NCBI GenBank assembly: GCA_050949705.1
Contig: JBMNGG010000003.1
Span: 1-64,000, forward strand
Length of the DNA: 64,000 bases
From: JBMNGG01 sp050949705
GTDB lineage: Bacteria; Bacillota; Thermosediminibacteria; Thermosediminibacterales; Tepidanaerobacteraceae
Reading direction: 5' to 3'
The position numbers and the translations under genes are program-made. Under the pieces are notes generated by a model, which worked only from the letters and a program-made list of their open reading frames with translations, had not been told where the DNA came from and did not search any database. This document shows positions 9,544 to 18,118 of this stretch, in pieces (position 1 is the first letter of the stretch; the number at the start of each line of letters is the position of its first letter).

Positions 9544-9909
9544 ATGAAAATCAATATTGTAAAAGAGAATAATACTGAAATCGCCATAATAAACAGTAGT
9601 GAGTTACTAATAAAAGATGTTCAATCAGCATTGGATTTTATAGCTACAATACAGTATGAGACAGGGTGCAAAAAAATAATTTTAAATAAATCAGCAATAA
9701 GTGAGGCCTTTTTTGACTTAAGCACGAGGCTTGCAGGTGAAATATTACAAAAGTTTATCAATTATCATGTAAAAATAGCTGTTATAGGGGATTTTTCAAT
9801 ATATACAAGTAAGAGTTTAAAGGATTTTATCTATGAGAGCAATAAAGGCAAGAGTATTTTTTTCTTGCCAGATGAAAAACAGGCTATCGAAAAATTAAGC
9901 ATGGTATAG
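9544..9909 (+). CDS. DUF4180 family protein
   Basis: A 121-residue soluble alpha/beta protein behind GTGGAGGTG and an ATG. The pattern matches DUF4180: an N-terminal strand MKINIVKENNTEIAII, then SALDFIATIQYETGCKKIILNKSAI, and a terminal FLPDEKQAIEKL. The biochemical role of this family is unknown; its fold resembles STAS-type antisigma antagonist domains, which is a family-level inference. It sits among small accessory genes with no clear partner. Confidence 0.7.
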   Translation: MKINIVKENNTEIAIINSSELLIKDVQSALDFIATIQYETGCKKIILNKSAISEAFFDLSTRLAGEILQKFINYHVKIAVIGDFSIYTSKSLKDFIYESNKGKSIFFLPDEKQAIEKLSMV

Positions 9910-10009
9910 AGTTTTAAAAGTGAGCAATAGTAGCATTATGCGTAATTGCACATTCTTAATAAAATGCGTAATTGTTTATATAATAAGCTTTGGAAAGGAG
10001 CATAAACAA

Positions 10010-10538
10010 ATGACACTTATTTTCAGAGAATGTGTGATGAAGGACCTAGTTACACTTCGAGAATTATCTTGTAAGACATACAGCGCTACCTTTGGGCACA
10101 TGAATACACCATTCCAATATGAAAGCTTATCTTGAACAAGCCTATAATATAAATAAGTTGCGTGAAGAATTATCAAATAGCAATTCTACTTTTTATTTTC
10201 TATATACTAATGAAAAATTGTCAGGTTATCTAAAATTGAATGAATATAAGGCACAAACCGATATCTATGACCCACAATGTTTAGAAATTGAAAGAATATA
10301 TGTAACAAAAGAATTTCAAGGGAAAGGTTTGGGTAGTTTCCTAATAAAGAAGGCAATTGATATTGCAAATATACGAAAAAAATCATATGTATGGCTTGGT
10401 GTCTGGGAAAGAAATCACAAAGCGATTTTATTTTATAAAAAGAAAGGGTTTTATGTAATCGGCAAACATTCCTTTTTTATGGGAGAAGAAGAACAAACAG
10501 ATTTTATAATGCGTAAAGATTTAATATTATCAACTTAA
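10010..10538 (+). pseudogene. GNAT acetyltransferase (PaiA-like), broken by a frameshift
   Basis: The start is ATG 10010, behind AAAGGAG. The first 42 residues (LIFRECVMKDLVTLRELS...TFGHMNTP) run to a stop at 10133-10135. The rest continues in another frame from an AATATGAAAGC at about 10118, giving MKAYLEQAYNINKLREELSN and the acetyl-CoA motif RIYVTKEFQGKGLGSFLIKKA, then YVWLGVWERNHKAILFYKKKGF. One extra base (probably a C in TTCC, about 10109-10112) explains the break. The repaired protein would have about 175 residues, normal for PaiA-type N-acetyltransferases, which act on polyamines. Confidence 0.85.
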
Positions 10539-10675
10539 AATATAATCGTCTGTATTTCGCATCATTTATACTAAGTGGAGTGTCAGTCGTAGATTAATGT
10601 TCAGATCTGAGTAGGGCGAAGTAAAAGAAGTGTGGTATCTGAAAAGAATTTGTAATCAGCATTATAGCTGTTGTC

Positions 10676-10876
10676 ATGACACTATTTCTTGTAGCATGTG
10701 CCTATAATAAGGTATTTATAATGGACTCAAAAGTATCTAACGAAGTAATTAAACTAATTCATAAAAGAGTTGAGAGCCATTGTTGGGATTATACACAAGA
10801 ATGGCATGGTGATATGAACGCCTTCTCCTTGATATATTATGTTTTACAAATCCAATTCATTTTTGTTGTTACTTAA
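10676..10876 (+). pseudogene. possible remnant of a small lipoprotein gene
   Basis: The frame from ATG 10676 has 66 codons. Upstream it stays open back to 10643 and reads KEFVISIIAVVMTLFLVACAYN, which looks like a lipoprotein signal peptide with lipobox LVAC but lacks any start codon; a one-base change near 10640 could have removed the start. The remaining 45 residues show no motif and end abruptly. I think this is decayed, with low confidence that it was ever a gene. Confidence 0.3.
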
Positions 10877-10912
10877 TTCTATAATAAGCTGTCATATTTT
10901 TTACAAAATATT

Positions 10913-10950
10913 AAGGCACTTTCGGACTATTTTGACCATGGTGCCTTTTT
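10913..10950 (+). terminator. terminator-like hairpin
   Basis: AAGGCAC at 10913-10919 pairs with GTGCCTT from 10941, followed by TTT. The sequence AAGGCACTTTCGG is repeated in the hairpin at 11881, so the two terminators are related copies. Confidence 0.55.
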
Positions 10951-11148
10951 GTGTGTCCATAAATAACTTTAAGGCGACTTAACCGAAAGCCCCCTTCATA
11001 TTTAATTATTTACCAGAAGAACTCATTTAACATATGTCAGTTGATGTCGAAGAATTAGAAAAATCTTAGCAAATAAAGGAGATTTATGTTATAATGACTA
11101 GAAAATGCCAAATTTGGGTTGTAAATAATGTTTAAAGGGGGTTTTGTA

Positions 11149-11846
11149 ATGACGAAAAAAATTTCTGAAAGTGAATTGCAACAATTTAGATACTTTGATC
11201 CCGCTCTAAAGGCTAATGTGATGGAGGCATATCTGATTCGAGGAATGAAAATGAATGAGGTAGCAAAGCTATTTTTTAACTCTGACTATAGTTTTGATGT
11301 ATCTTTGATCCATAGATGTTATAATTTTTCTGACAGAAACTCGGGTAGATACAGTGCAAATTCTAATTTTGTGAGAAAGTATGGCTATAGGGTCACTAAA
11401 AGAGATATAGAAGAATTTATAAATATATACCCAGATGGCACCTTTAAACAGGGAATAACCTTTGATGACTTCCTTTTAAAAAAGATCGCCCGAATGAAAA
11501 AAGCAAATCACAACCAAAATGTAAAAACCCACACTCAATATCAACCAAGCAAACAATATCATCCGCAAGATAGTTTTTTGCTAACGAGGGTACCTTTGAA
11601 ACTAACTATGCAGGAAATCAGGCAAGTAACCAGCAAAATTACTCAAATACAGATACTGGTGATGGTATAGAGTTTATTTACGCAATAGTGGCTGTAATAA
11701 TAACAATTGCACTTCTATATTTTTTAGCAAAGTATTTATGGAAAGTATTCCTAAATGCCCTACCAAGCTTACTCAGTTATGCAGTAGTGATTGTAGTGGT
11801 TGTGGCTATTATTAAGTTTATTTATAACCGCTTTAAATATCGCTGA
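11149..11846 (+). pseudogene. unknown protein with C-terminal membrane helices, broken by a frameshift
   Basis: The start is ATG 11149, behind AAAGGGGGT. The first frame gives about 135 residues (MTKKISESELQQFRYFDPALKAN...) with a helix-turn-helix-like stretch MKMNEVAKLFF, then runs into an unlikely tail that stops at 11668-11670. From about 11580 another frame reads ANEGTFETNYAGNQASNQQN, then two hydrophobic segments (EFIYAIVAVIITIALLYFL and LLSYAVVIVVVVAIIKFIY) to TGA at 11844-11846. One missing T in the T run at about 11572-11577 joins them into a 232-residue protein. I do not recognise the family. Confidence 0.65.
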
Positions 11847-11880
11847 TCAACGAAAAAGCACCGGGGCTGGATCTAACTAG

Positions 11881-11914
11881 GCACTTTCGGATAATTTAAC
11901 CGAAGGTGCTTTTC
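11881..11914 (+). terminator. terminator hairpin
   Basis: GCACTTTCGG at 11881-11890 pairs with CCGAAGGTGC at 11900-11909 (one G-U pair), followed by TTTT. It ends the unknown membrane protein gene. Confidence 0.75.
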
Positions 11915-12181
11915 TGTATCCATAAGTTCAAAAACACAAAGCCGCAGTAAAAGCACACTAGATTACACTGTTTGGGCAAATACAAAAAACTGGGTGTACA
12001 GAATATGTTATACTGAACATCAGTAGGATTATGTGTAACAAAGGATTTTATATAATCTTCGCTGATTACCTCCTTAAATAAGGGGTTGCAACCACCAGTT
12101 GCGGATGTTCAAGGTTCATTTGGTAGAGTGCAACCGAATATTTTTCTATATTAAAGTTATAAACCTGAAGGAGGTCTTTAT
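11915..12181. other. intergenic region with a tRNA-half-like stretch
   Basis: No gene. At 12099-12137, GCGGATG is followed by TTTGGTAGAGTGCAACC, which resembles a tRNA acceptor 5' strand and D arm, but no anticodon arm or T arm follows. SD GAAGGAGG for the next gene lies at its end. Confidence 0.35.
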
Positions 12182-12820
12182 ATGACTATAGGTGAAAAAA
12201 TACAACAGCTTAGAAAAACGAATAATTTATCTCAAGAGCAGTTGGCGGAGAAACTTGCCGTTTCAAGGCAGGCTATTTCAAAATGGGAATTAGGAGAATC
12301 TATTCCTGATACGGATAAAATCATTCAACTAAGCAGAATATTTAAAGTTTCAACTGATTATTTGCTACATGATGACATTAACAGTGACAGGGAAATTCCT
12401 GCTGTGAAAACGAATAGTGAACTTTTGAAGAAACAATATAACATAAAAACCTTATTTATCATTACTACAGGCGTGAGCATAATTGGTTTGCTTATGTCTA
12501 TCGTTGCTCAACTTACTTGGCAGACTATATTTTCAGTAAGTGTTGGCTTGATTGTACAAATCATAGGTGTGATTAGTTTTGAAGCAATGAGTAGCCATTA
12601 TATCACTGGAAACGGAAATAAAGGGGTGCGTAAAGGTTTCTACGCTTTAAATGTATGGTTGATATTACCTTTTCCTGTGATCTTTTTATCGGATCTTGTT
12701 TTTAATTTTTATCCACGGCCTCGTGGCTATGGAATAGACCTGCTCTTTACGGCAATCGTGTATGTTATTCTTTGTGGCATCATTAACCTTGTCTTGAAAA
12801 AGAAATCTAAGGATAGCTAA
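12182..12820 (+). CDS. XRE-family regulator fused to a membrane domain
   Basis: A 212-residue protein whose first 65 residues are a classical HTH_3 domain (EKIQQLRKTNNLSQEQLAEKLAVSRQAISKWE). After a linker there are about four hydrophobic segments (from residues 90 to 207). The start at ATG 12182 follows GAAGGAGG. Membrane-bound XRE regulators of this form are common in Clostridia and usually control the small membrane genes beside them. Here the neighbour, 86 bp downstream, is a membrane protein interrupted by a stop codon. Confidence 0.85.
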   Translation: MTIGEKIQQLRKTNNLSQEQLAEKLAVSRQAISKWELGESIPDTDKIIQLSRIFKVSTDYLLHDDINSDREIPAVKTNSELLKKQYNIKTLFIITTGVSIIGLLMSIVAQLTWQTIFSVSVGLIVQIIGVISFEAMSSHYITGNGNKGVRKGFYALNVWLILPFPVIFLSDLVFNFYPRPRGYGIDLLFTAIVYVILCGIINLVLKKKSKDS

Positions 12821-12906
12821 TACAAACAAGTATGATCTGTTTTTGCTTTTGTGTTTGATGAAAGCTAAACTAACCAGCAAATTTAGGTATCAAAGGAGGT
12901 AGAAGA

Positions 12907-13338
12907 ATGAAAAACAGGATAACTGCAACAATTGTTTTATCTATTGTGGCTATAATTGTCGGCATGGCTTTGAATTTTAACGATTTTTTAATGGGAAACC
13001 CTGCAAGTATGAAGAATTTGCTTGTTACATTTGCATACATAACTATTTGGGTTTTAGTTTTAATAATTGGTATAAGAAACAAGAATCGTGGAATCATGAA
13101 GTATTGTTCTGTATTTTTGATTATAACGCTATTTATCTCTGTGGTAACCTGGTAAGCTAATGTTACAGACAGCATTGTCGATTGGATAATACCTTTTGCA
13201 ATTTTATTTTCGGGTCAATGGTATGGAATCAACTTTTTTGTTGGGAACCACCTTACTACATCTATCATAATAGCATCTATATCTCTAATAATGTTTATAG
13301 TCTCTGTATTATCTTTTAGACGCACAAAACAATTATGA
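12907..13338 (+). pseudogene. small membrane protein interrupted by an in-frame stop
   Basis: ATG 12907 follows AAAGGAGG. The frame runs 82 codons, with an N-terminal membrane helix and a second and third (NLLVTFAYITIWVLVLIIGI, YCSVFLIITLFISVV), to TAA at 13153-13155. The same frame stays open for 60 more codons with two further hydrophobic segments (WIIPFAILFSG, SIIIASISLIMFIVSVL) and a basic end before TGA at 13336-13338. A single base change at 13153-13155 would restore a 143-residue, four- to five-helix protein. It is likely co-transcribed with the XRE gene. Confidence 0.6.
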
Positions 13339-13352
13339 TTTGTTAAGACACA

Positions 13353-13654
13353 ACATTTATGAAGTGCGCATCAGTATGGTGATCCTACATAGTATAAGTT
13401 TGTCATTCCGAGTGAAACGAGGAATCTTGAGTATAAAACAAGGATCCTTCAGGCAGAGCCTTCAGGACGATAAAGCAGAGCTATTATAAGGATGACAGAG
13501 TTGTTATTCTTTAGACAACAAGGATAACCATATCTTTTTATCCATAGCAAAGGTGGATAAGCCTTCATGTCAGCCGGAAGAAGGGAAGCATTTTGTTTAA
13601 TATTATTTTTTCACACAACAGTGAATAAAAAAGAACCGTCCCTTTTTATTCACT
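13353..13654. repeat. dispersed intergenic repeat, copy 3
   Basis: The shared core is as in copy 1, but the right end is of the second type: TGTCAGCCGGAAGAAGGGAA, then ATTATTTTTTCACACAA. It finishes with an inverted repeat GTGAATAAAAA / TTTTTATTCAC that encloses AGAACCGTCCC. Directly after it comes the palindrome GGAGACCTGTGGTCTCC (about 13656-13672), which in copy 4 stands before the core instead. Confidence 0.85.
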
Positions 13655-13707
13655 AGGAGACCTGTGGTCTCCTGTTTGTTTTTTTGGAAATAATCTGCTA
13701 CTAACTA

Positions 13708-13755
13708 CCTTTGTTTTTAATTAAGCGTTGACTTAATTAAAAACAAAGGTATAAT
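13708..13755 (+). promoter_or_regulatory. promoter and 18-bp inverted-repeat operator of the ArsR-type gene
   Basis: CCTTTGTTTTTAATTAAG at 13708-13725 is repeated perfectly inverted at 13732-13749, with a 6-base centre. A -35 TTGACT (13728-13733) lies across the centre and a -10 TATAAT (13750-13755) follows after 16 bases. Overlap of the repeat with the promoter suggests repression by the product of the next gene. Confidence 0.8.
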
Positions 13756-13798
13756 CTAATTAAGTATGGACTAAATCAAAAGGTGGTGGAGGTTAATT

Positions 13799-14161
13799 AT
13801 GGAAACAATAAAGGTGTTTAAAGCCCTTGCTGATGAAACGCGATTTAAAATACTTATATTGCTACTGCAACACAATTATTGTGTTAGAGCACTGTCGATA
13901 GAACTTGGATTGACCGAATCGGCAATATCACAGCATTTAAAAGTATTGCGAGAGGCAGGATTACTTGTAGGAGTGAAAAAAGGTTATTATATGCACTATG
14001 ATGTAGACAGAGATATGCTAGACGGTCTTGCTTTGCAAATTAAAGAACTTGCTACAATAAGAAGGGAAGTCTGTAGTCCTGAAAAAGCAGCATGCGGATC
14101 TTCAGAGCAAAAAAGATGTCACCTTCAAAAGGCTGATAATAATTCTTCTAATATGGTTTAG
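13799..14161 (+). CDS. ArsR-family transcriptional regulator
   Basis: A 120-residue winged-helix repressor. Residues 1-75 match the ArsR domain (KALADETRFKILILLLQHNYCVRALSIELGLTESAISQHLKVLREAGLL), and the tail holds three cysteines and a histidine (CSPEKAACG, RCHL), which could bind a metal or thiol-reactive ligand, though the classical ELCVCDL metal motif is absent. The long perfect inverted repeat over its promoter is the probable operator. It precedes an ABC exporter pair by 40 bp and probably controls it. Confidence 0.88.
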   Translation: METIKVFKALADETRFKILILLLQHNYCVRALSIELGLTESAISQHLKVLREAGLLVGVKKGYYMHYDVDRDMLDGLALQIKELATIRREVCSPEKAACGSSEQKRCHLQKADNNSSNMV

Positions 14162-14201
14162 TCCATTTACCATGATAATATATAGAAAGGTGTTAACAAT
14201 C

Positions 14202-15164
14202 ATGGAAATTGTAAGCGTTACAAATCTTAAAAAAGCATATGGGAAACTTGAAGCAGTTAATGGAATTTCCTTTAGTATACAGGAAGGGGAAGTATTTGGA
14301 TTTTTAGGTCCAAATGGGGCAGGAAAGACTTCAACAATCAATATGATGATTGGCCTATCAAGGCCTACCAGTGGTCATATTAGGATTGACAGTATTGACG
14401 CAGTAAAAGATATAAAAAAGGTCCAGAGAATTATAGGTGTGGTTCCCGATGAAAACAATTTGTATGATGAAATGGATGGCTTCGACAATCTTTGCTTTTG
14501 TGCTGCATTATATGGAATGAGCAAAGCAAAGCGTGAAAAAAGAGCAGTGGAATTGTTGAAACAATTTAATTTAACTAGTGCCGGGAAACGACCTTTTAAA
14601 GCGTATTCAAAGGGCATGAAAAGAAAACTTACAATAGCCGCTGGAATTATACATAATCCTAAAATATTATTTTTAGATGAACCGACTACAGGCATCGATG
14701 TTGAAAGTGCAAGGCAAATAAGGGATCTTATATTGCATTTAAAAAAACAAGGTAAAACCATCTTTATTACTACACATCATATTGAAGAAGCCCAGCGAAT
14801 CTGCGATAGGATTGCTTTTATTGTGAGGGGCAAGATTGTAAAGATTGGGTCGGTGGCAGAGTTGTTGGAAAATGCCGGTCAGGAACATAAAATTAGGCTA
14901 CAAGCTACGGGTAGCATAAAAGAAACAAAGGGGCTACAAAACCATTTTCGAAATCTAAAGCTAGAGGTCTTAGATGATAATTCTTTTTTAATTACCTCTA
15001 AAGAACCTGTTGCTTTGTTCCCTATTCTTCAATGGCTTGATAGTAAAGGAGTTTCCGTTTATGAAGCGAGAGAAATCAAACCATCCTTAGAAGATGTGTT
15101 TGTTAAAATAACAGGCATTGAAGTTTCAGAACTAAAGAAGGAAAAAGAAAAGGTGGGAAAATAG
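14202..15164 (+). CDS. ABC transporter ATP-binding protein (ABC-2 exporter type)
   Basis: The ATPase subunit of an exporter, 320 residues. Walker A GPNGAGKT is at residues 36-43 and Walker B ILFLDEPTTG follows near 155. The signature is YSKGMKRK, the divergent form seen in many drug and antibiotic ABC-2 exporters. ATG 14202 follows GAAAGGTG; the upstream in-frame ATG at 14172 has no SD. The C-terminal 90 residues are the usual accessory domain of this subfamily. The permease gene starts 1 bp after its stop. Confidence 0.92.
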   Translation: MEIVSVTNLKKAYGKLEAVNGISFSIQEGEVFGFLGPNGAGKTSTINMMIGLSRPTSGHIRIDSIDAVKDIKKVQRIIGVVPDENNLYDEMDGFDNLCFCAALYGMSKAKREKRAVELLKQFNLTSAGKRPFKAYSKGMKRKLTIAAGIIHNPKILFLDEPTTGIDVESARQIRDLILHLKKQGKTIFITTHHIEEAQRICDRIAFIVRGKIVKIGSVAELLENAGQEHKIRLQATGSIKETKGLQNHFRNLKLEVLDDNSFLITSKEPVALFPILQWLDSKGVSVYEAREIKPSLEDVFVKITGIEVSELKKEKEKVGK

Positions 15165-15165
15165 G

Positions 15166-15900
15166 ATGAAGACATTAATTGCATTTTGGAATATTCTAAG
15201 GAAAGATATTGAAAACTACTATTTAAAACCACCTAATATTAGTTGGGGTATTATTTTCCCCTTGTCATGGACCTTGATGCAGCTTATCCGTTCTTCAAAC
15301 AATATAGGAATTATAGAGCTTCTACCAGGTTTAATGGCGATGAGTATCTTGTTTGGGACAACTTCAATGCTAGCTGTTACAATCACATTTGAAAGAAGAG
15401 GTCATTCATTTGATAGGTTGTTGTTAGCACCAATAAGCATAAGCACTTTAGTATTTGCCAAAATACTAGGGGCAATATTATTTGGAATATTCAATGCTTT
15501 TGTTCCCCTTGTCTTTGCAGCCTTTTTCATAAACTTAAATGGGATTAACTGGGCTATTACAGTAATTGCAGTTGTTTTAATAGCAATTACTTCTGCCTTA
15601 TTGGGATTGTTAATTGCTGTATCTGCAAAGGAGGTATTTGAAGCACAGACATTTTCCAATTTTTTTAGATTCCCTATGTTGTTCTTATGTGGATTGTTTA
15701 TGCCAATTGATAAGTTGCCTACCCTTTTACAGCCAATATCATTTTGCTTACCTCTAACCTATGGGACTGATTTACTTAATAATGCAATTAGGGCTAATTC
15801 TATCTTTAATGACAGCTTTAACATTTTGATAATGTTGGTTTATTCTATTTTATTATTTTACCTGTGCCAGAGAAATATTGAGAAAAAGTGGATTCTTTAA
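15166..15900 (+). CDS. ABC-2 type permease
   Basis: The membrane partner of the preceding ATPase, 244 residues with about six hydrophobic segments typical of ABC-2 permeases, including the conserved part FRFPMLFLCGLFMPIDKLP...LPLTYGTDLL. The substrate is unknown. The two-gene unit behind an ArsR-type repressor suggests inducible export of a toxic compound. Confidence 0.9.
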   Translation: MKTLIAFWNILRKDIENYYLKPPNISWGIIFPLSWTLMQLIRSSNNIGIIELLPGLMAMSILFGTTSMLAVTITFERRGHSFDRLLLAPISISTLVFAKILGAILFGIFNAFVPLVFAAFFINLNGINWAITVIAVVLIAITSALLGLLIAVSAKEVFEAQTFSNFFRFPMLFLCGLFMPIDKLPTLLQPISFCLPLTYGTDLLNNAIRANSIFNDSFNILIMLVYSILLFYLCQRNIEKKWIL

Positions 15901-16316
15901 TCCCATACCTATTTAAAATCCGCATTAATTTTTTCTTAACAGTGTTATAAAAAAGAAGGGAAATGAAAAATTGTTATAGAATATATCTAGTTAAGCTTTT
16001 GCCTTTAAGCTCATAAATTAATTGGGAATTATAAAGACCCCCTGATCCCAGACAAGATATAGACGGCATTTAGAATCGATTTAAAATCAATGAAATCTAT
16101 GGAAACCTTCAGATTTATAGGTGAAGGCAGGCGAATCAACTACTATGTTGACACATTGTGCCTTATGCCTGATATGTTGGTCAAGTTACCGGTTTCTAAT
16201 CTAAGGTCTGTGGATAAAGCAGCTACCACTAGAAAAGCATTTTCCCAAATATTATGTTAGATACTTTAGCATTTTATATAATAATAAAACAAGTTGAAAG
16301 GATTGGAGTGTTATAA
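15901..16316. other. intergenic region with a short unsupported frame
   Basis: A 56-codon frame at 16090-16260 reads MKSMETFRFIGEGRRINYYV...; it has no SD, no homologue I recognise and ends 56 bases before serC. It may be a gene remnant. The SD for serC (GATTGGAG) lies at the end. I see no T-box or serine-responsive riboswitch. Confidence 0.35.
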
Positions 16317-17408
16317 ATGGATTACAACAGAGTATATAATTTTTCTGCAGGTCCTGCCATCATGCCTGTTGAGGTTCTGGAGGAGATTGCTAGTGAAGTG
16401 TTAAACTACAGAGGAAGCGGTATGAGCGTTATGGAGATGTCCCACCGCTCCAAGGTTTTCCAAACAATTATCGATGAGGCAGAAGCGGATTTGCGCGAAC
16501 TTATGAACATTCCAGATAATTATAAGGTATTGTTCATTCAGGGGGGCGCTACATTACAGTTTGCAATGATCCCTATGAATCTGATGAAAAACGGTGTTGC
16601 CGATTATATCGTAACTGGTGCATGGTCAGAAAAAGCTTATTTGGAAGCTAAGAAATATGGAAAAGCCAATTTGCTTGCATCAAGCAAGGATAAAAATTAC
16701 TCATATATTCCCGATTGTTCGGATCTGCCTGTAGATCCAAATGCCGACTATGTTTACATCTGTGAAAACGAAACAATACATGGCTCAACTTTCCCAGAGC
16801 TACCAAACACCAAAGGCAAGATTTTGGTTGCTGATCAGTCGTCAATGTTTCTATCCAAACCCTGTAATGTTTCAGACTACGGTCTTATATATGCAGGTGT
16901 ACAAAAAAATGTTGGCCCAGCCGGTCTTATAATCGCCATCATTCGAGAGGATCTTATCCGTGAAGATTTGGACGAAAAGGTGCCAACCTATATGCGCTAC
17001 CACATACACGAAAAGAGCGGTTCCTTATACAATACCCCTAACTGTTGGAGTATATATGTTTGTGGTAAAGTTTTCAAACACCTTAAAAATATCGGCGGGC
17101 TGTCTGTCATGCAGAAGAAAAACGAGGAAAAGGCTGCGATTTTGTATGATTTCCTCGACAATAGTAAGATGTTCCGGGGTACGGTAGAAAAAGAATACCG
17201 CTCCATGATGAATGTCACCTTTGTAACTGGGGATAAAGAACTTGATGGAAAAGTTGTTGCAGCAGCCAAAGAAGCCGGCTTTGATAACTTGAAAGGACAT
17301 AGGAGCGTCGGCGGCTTACGGGCATCTATTTATAATGCTATGCCCAAGGAGGGTGTTGAAGCTTTAGTTTCATTCCTTGAAAAGTATGAGAAGGAGCATA
17401 ATGCATAA
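16317..17408 (+). CDS. serC: phosphoserine aminotransferase SerC
   Basis: Transfers an amino group from glutamate to 3-phosphohydroxypyruvate, the second step of serine synthesis, and often also works in pyridoxal phosphate synthesis. The 363-residue length is normal. Family marks are NFSAGPA near the N-terminus, HRSKVF, and the PLP-binding lysine Lys197 in GVQKNVGPAG. serA is not adjacent, which is unusual since the two are often paired. GC content looks a little higher than in its neighbours, consistent with acquisition together with the accessory block. Confidence 0.96.
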   Translation: MDYNRVYNFSAGPAIMPVEVLEEIASEVLNYRGSGMSVMEMSHRSKVFQTIIDEAEADLRELMNIPDNYKVLFIQGGATLQFAMIPMNLMKNGVADYIVTGAWSEKAYLEAKKYGKANLLASSKDKNYSYIPDCSDLPVDPNADYVYICENETIHGSTFPELPNTKGKILVADQSSMFLSKPCNVSDYGLIYAGVQKNVGPAGLIIAIIREDLIREDLDEKVPTYMRYHIHEKSGSLYNTPNCWSIYVCGKVFKHLKNIGGLSVMQKKNEEKAAILYDFLDNSKMFRGTVEKEYRSMMNVTFVTGDKELDGKVVAAAKEAGFDNLKGHRSVGGLRASIYNAMPKEGVEALVSFLEKYEKEHNA

Positions 17409-17472
17409 ACTTTTTTTTGGGAAATTCATTAGGCGGATTTAGTGAGCTAGATGCTAAAATAGGTTATATATC

Positions 17473-17503
17473 AAAAACTCCAGTTTACTGGAGTTTTTGT
17501 TTT
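17473..17503. terminator. bidirectional terminator between serC and the permease pair
   Basis: A perfect 12-bp stem AAAAACTCCAGT / ACTGGAGTTTTT with a 2-base loop, flanked by A and T runs, so it can serve both serC and the convergent permease genes. Confidence 0.85.
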
Positions 17504-17587
17504 TAAACCCTAATCTACTCATTTAGTATTAAGACGAAAGAAAAATGAATTAATCTTACTTTATAAAATACGACATACATTAATATC

Positions 17588-18118
17588 TTATGCATTATCT
17601 ATATATAATCTATCCAATTCATCTTTAGGCATTAAAGCTTCGACTAAATATCCCATTAATATTACTCCGGGGAAATTAATCAAAAACCTGGCGAAAGTAA
17701 ACTCATAGCCTAGTGCTGAGAATTCGAATATTAGTGTAGATATTTTCGTTACACACCATGCATTCATGAAAATTATTATATTGCTAAACTTAACACCTTT
17801 CCTCAAAAGCACTATTGTAAAAGGAAATGCAGCGTACATCGGTCCTGCAGCAAGGGAGCCCATTAATATAGCGAGAATAATCCCCTTTAATCCCGATTTA
17901 TCTCCCATGTATTTCATCATTGTTTCCCTAGGAACCCATACATCCATTAGCCCAAGCATCAGCATTATAGGTGGAACAACAGAAATCATCTGCCTAAAAC
18001 TAGAAAATGCTATACCAAATGACTTAAGGCCTATTTCCTTATTAAAGTAAGTTATAATTATGGTTATTAAAAGTACCATTAAAAAAAAGTTATACTTCTT
18101 TGCGAATGATTTAATCAT
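17588..18118 (-). CDS. predicted permease, second half (ArsP-like family)
   Basis: A 176-residue membrane protein with about five hydrophobic segments. The pattern GLMDVWVPRETMMKYMGDKSGLKG...GSLAAGPMYAAFPF resembles the second half of the ArsP/YraQ permease family, where an equal motif stands around the second re-entrant loop. It overlaps the upstream gene by 4 bases (ATGA), so the two halves are translated together and probably form one transporter. The first half lacks the CSC motif of the arsenic permeases, so the substrate is open. Confidence 0.75.
   Translation of the reverse strand: MIKSFAKKYNFFLMVLLITIIITYFNKEIGLKSFGIAFSSFRQMISVVPPIMLMLGLMDVWVPRETMMKYMGDKSGLKGIILAILMGSLAAGPMYAAFPFTIVLLRKGVKFSNIIIFMNAWCVTKISTLIFEFSALGYEFTFARFLINFPGVILMGYLVEALMPKDELDRLYIDNA

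Noticed and set aside
16648..17300. Several open frames on both strands within serC
   Set aside because: serC is intact and strongly conserved; the others are shadows caused by its higher GC content.
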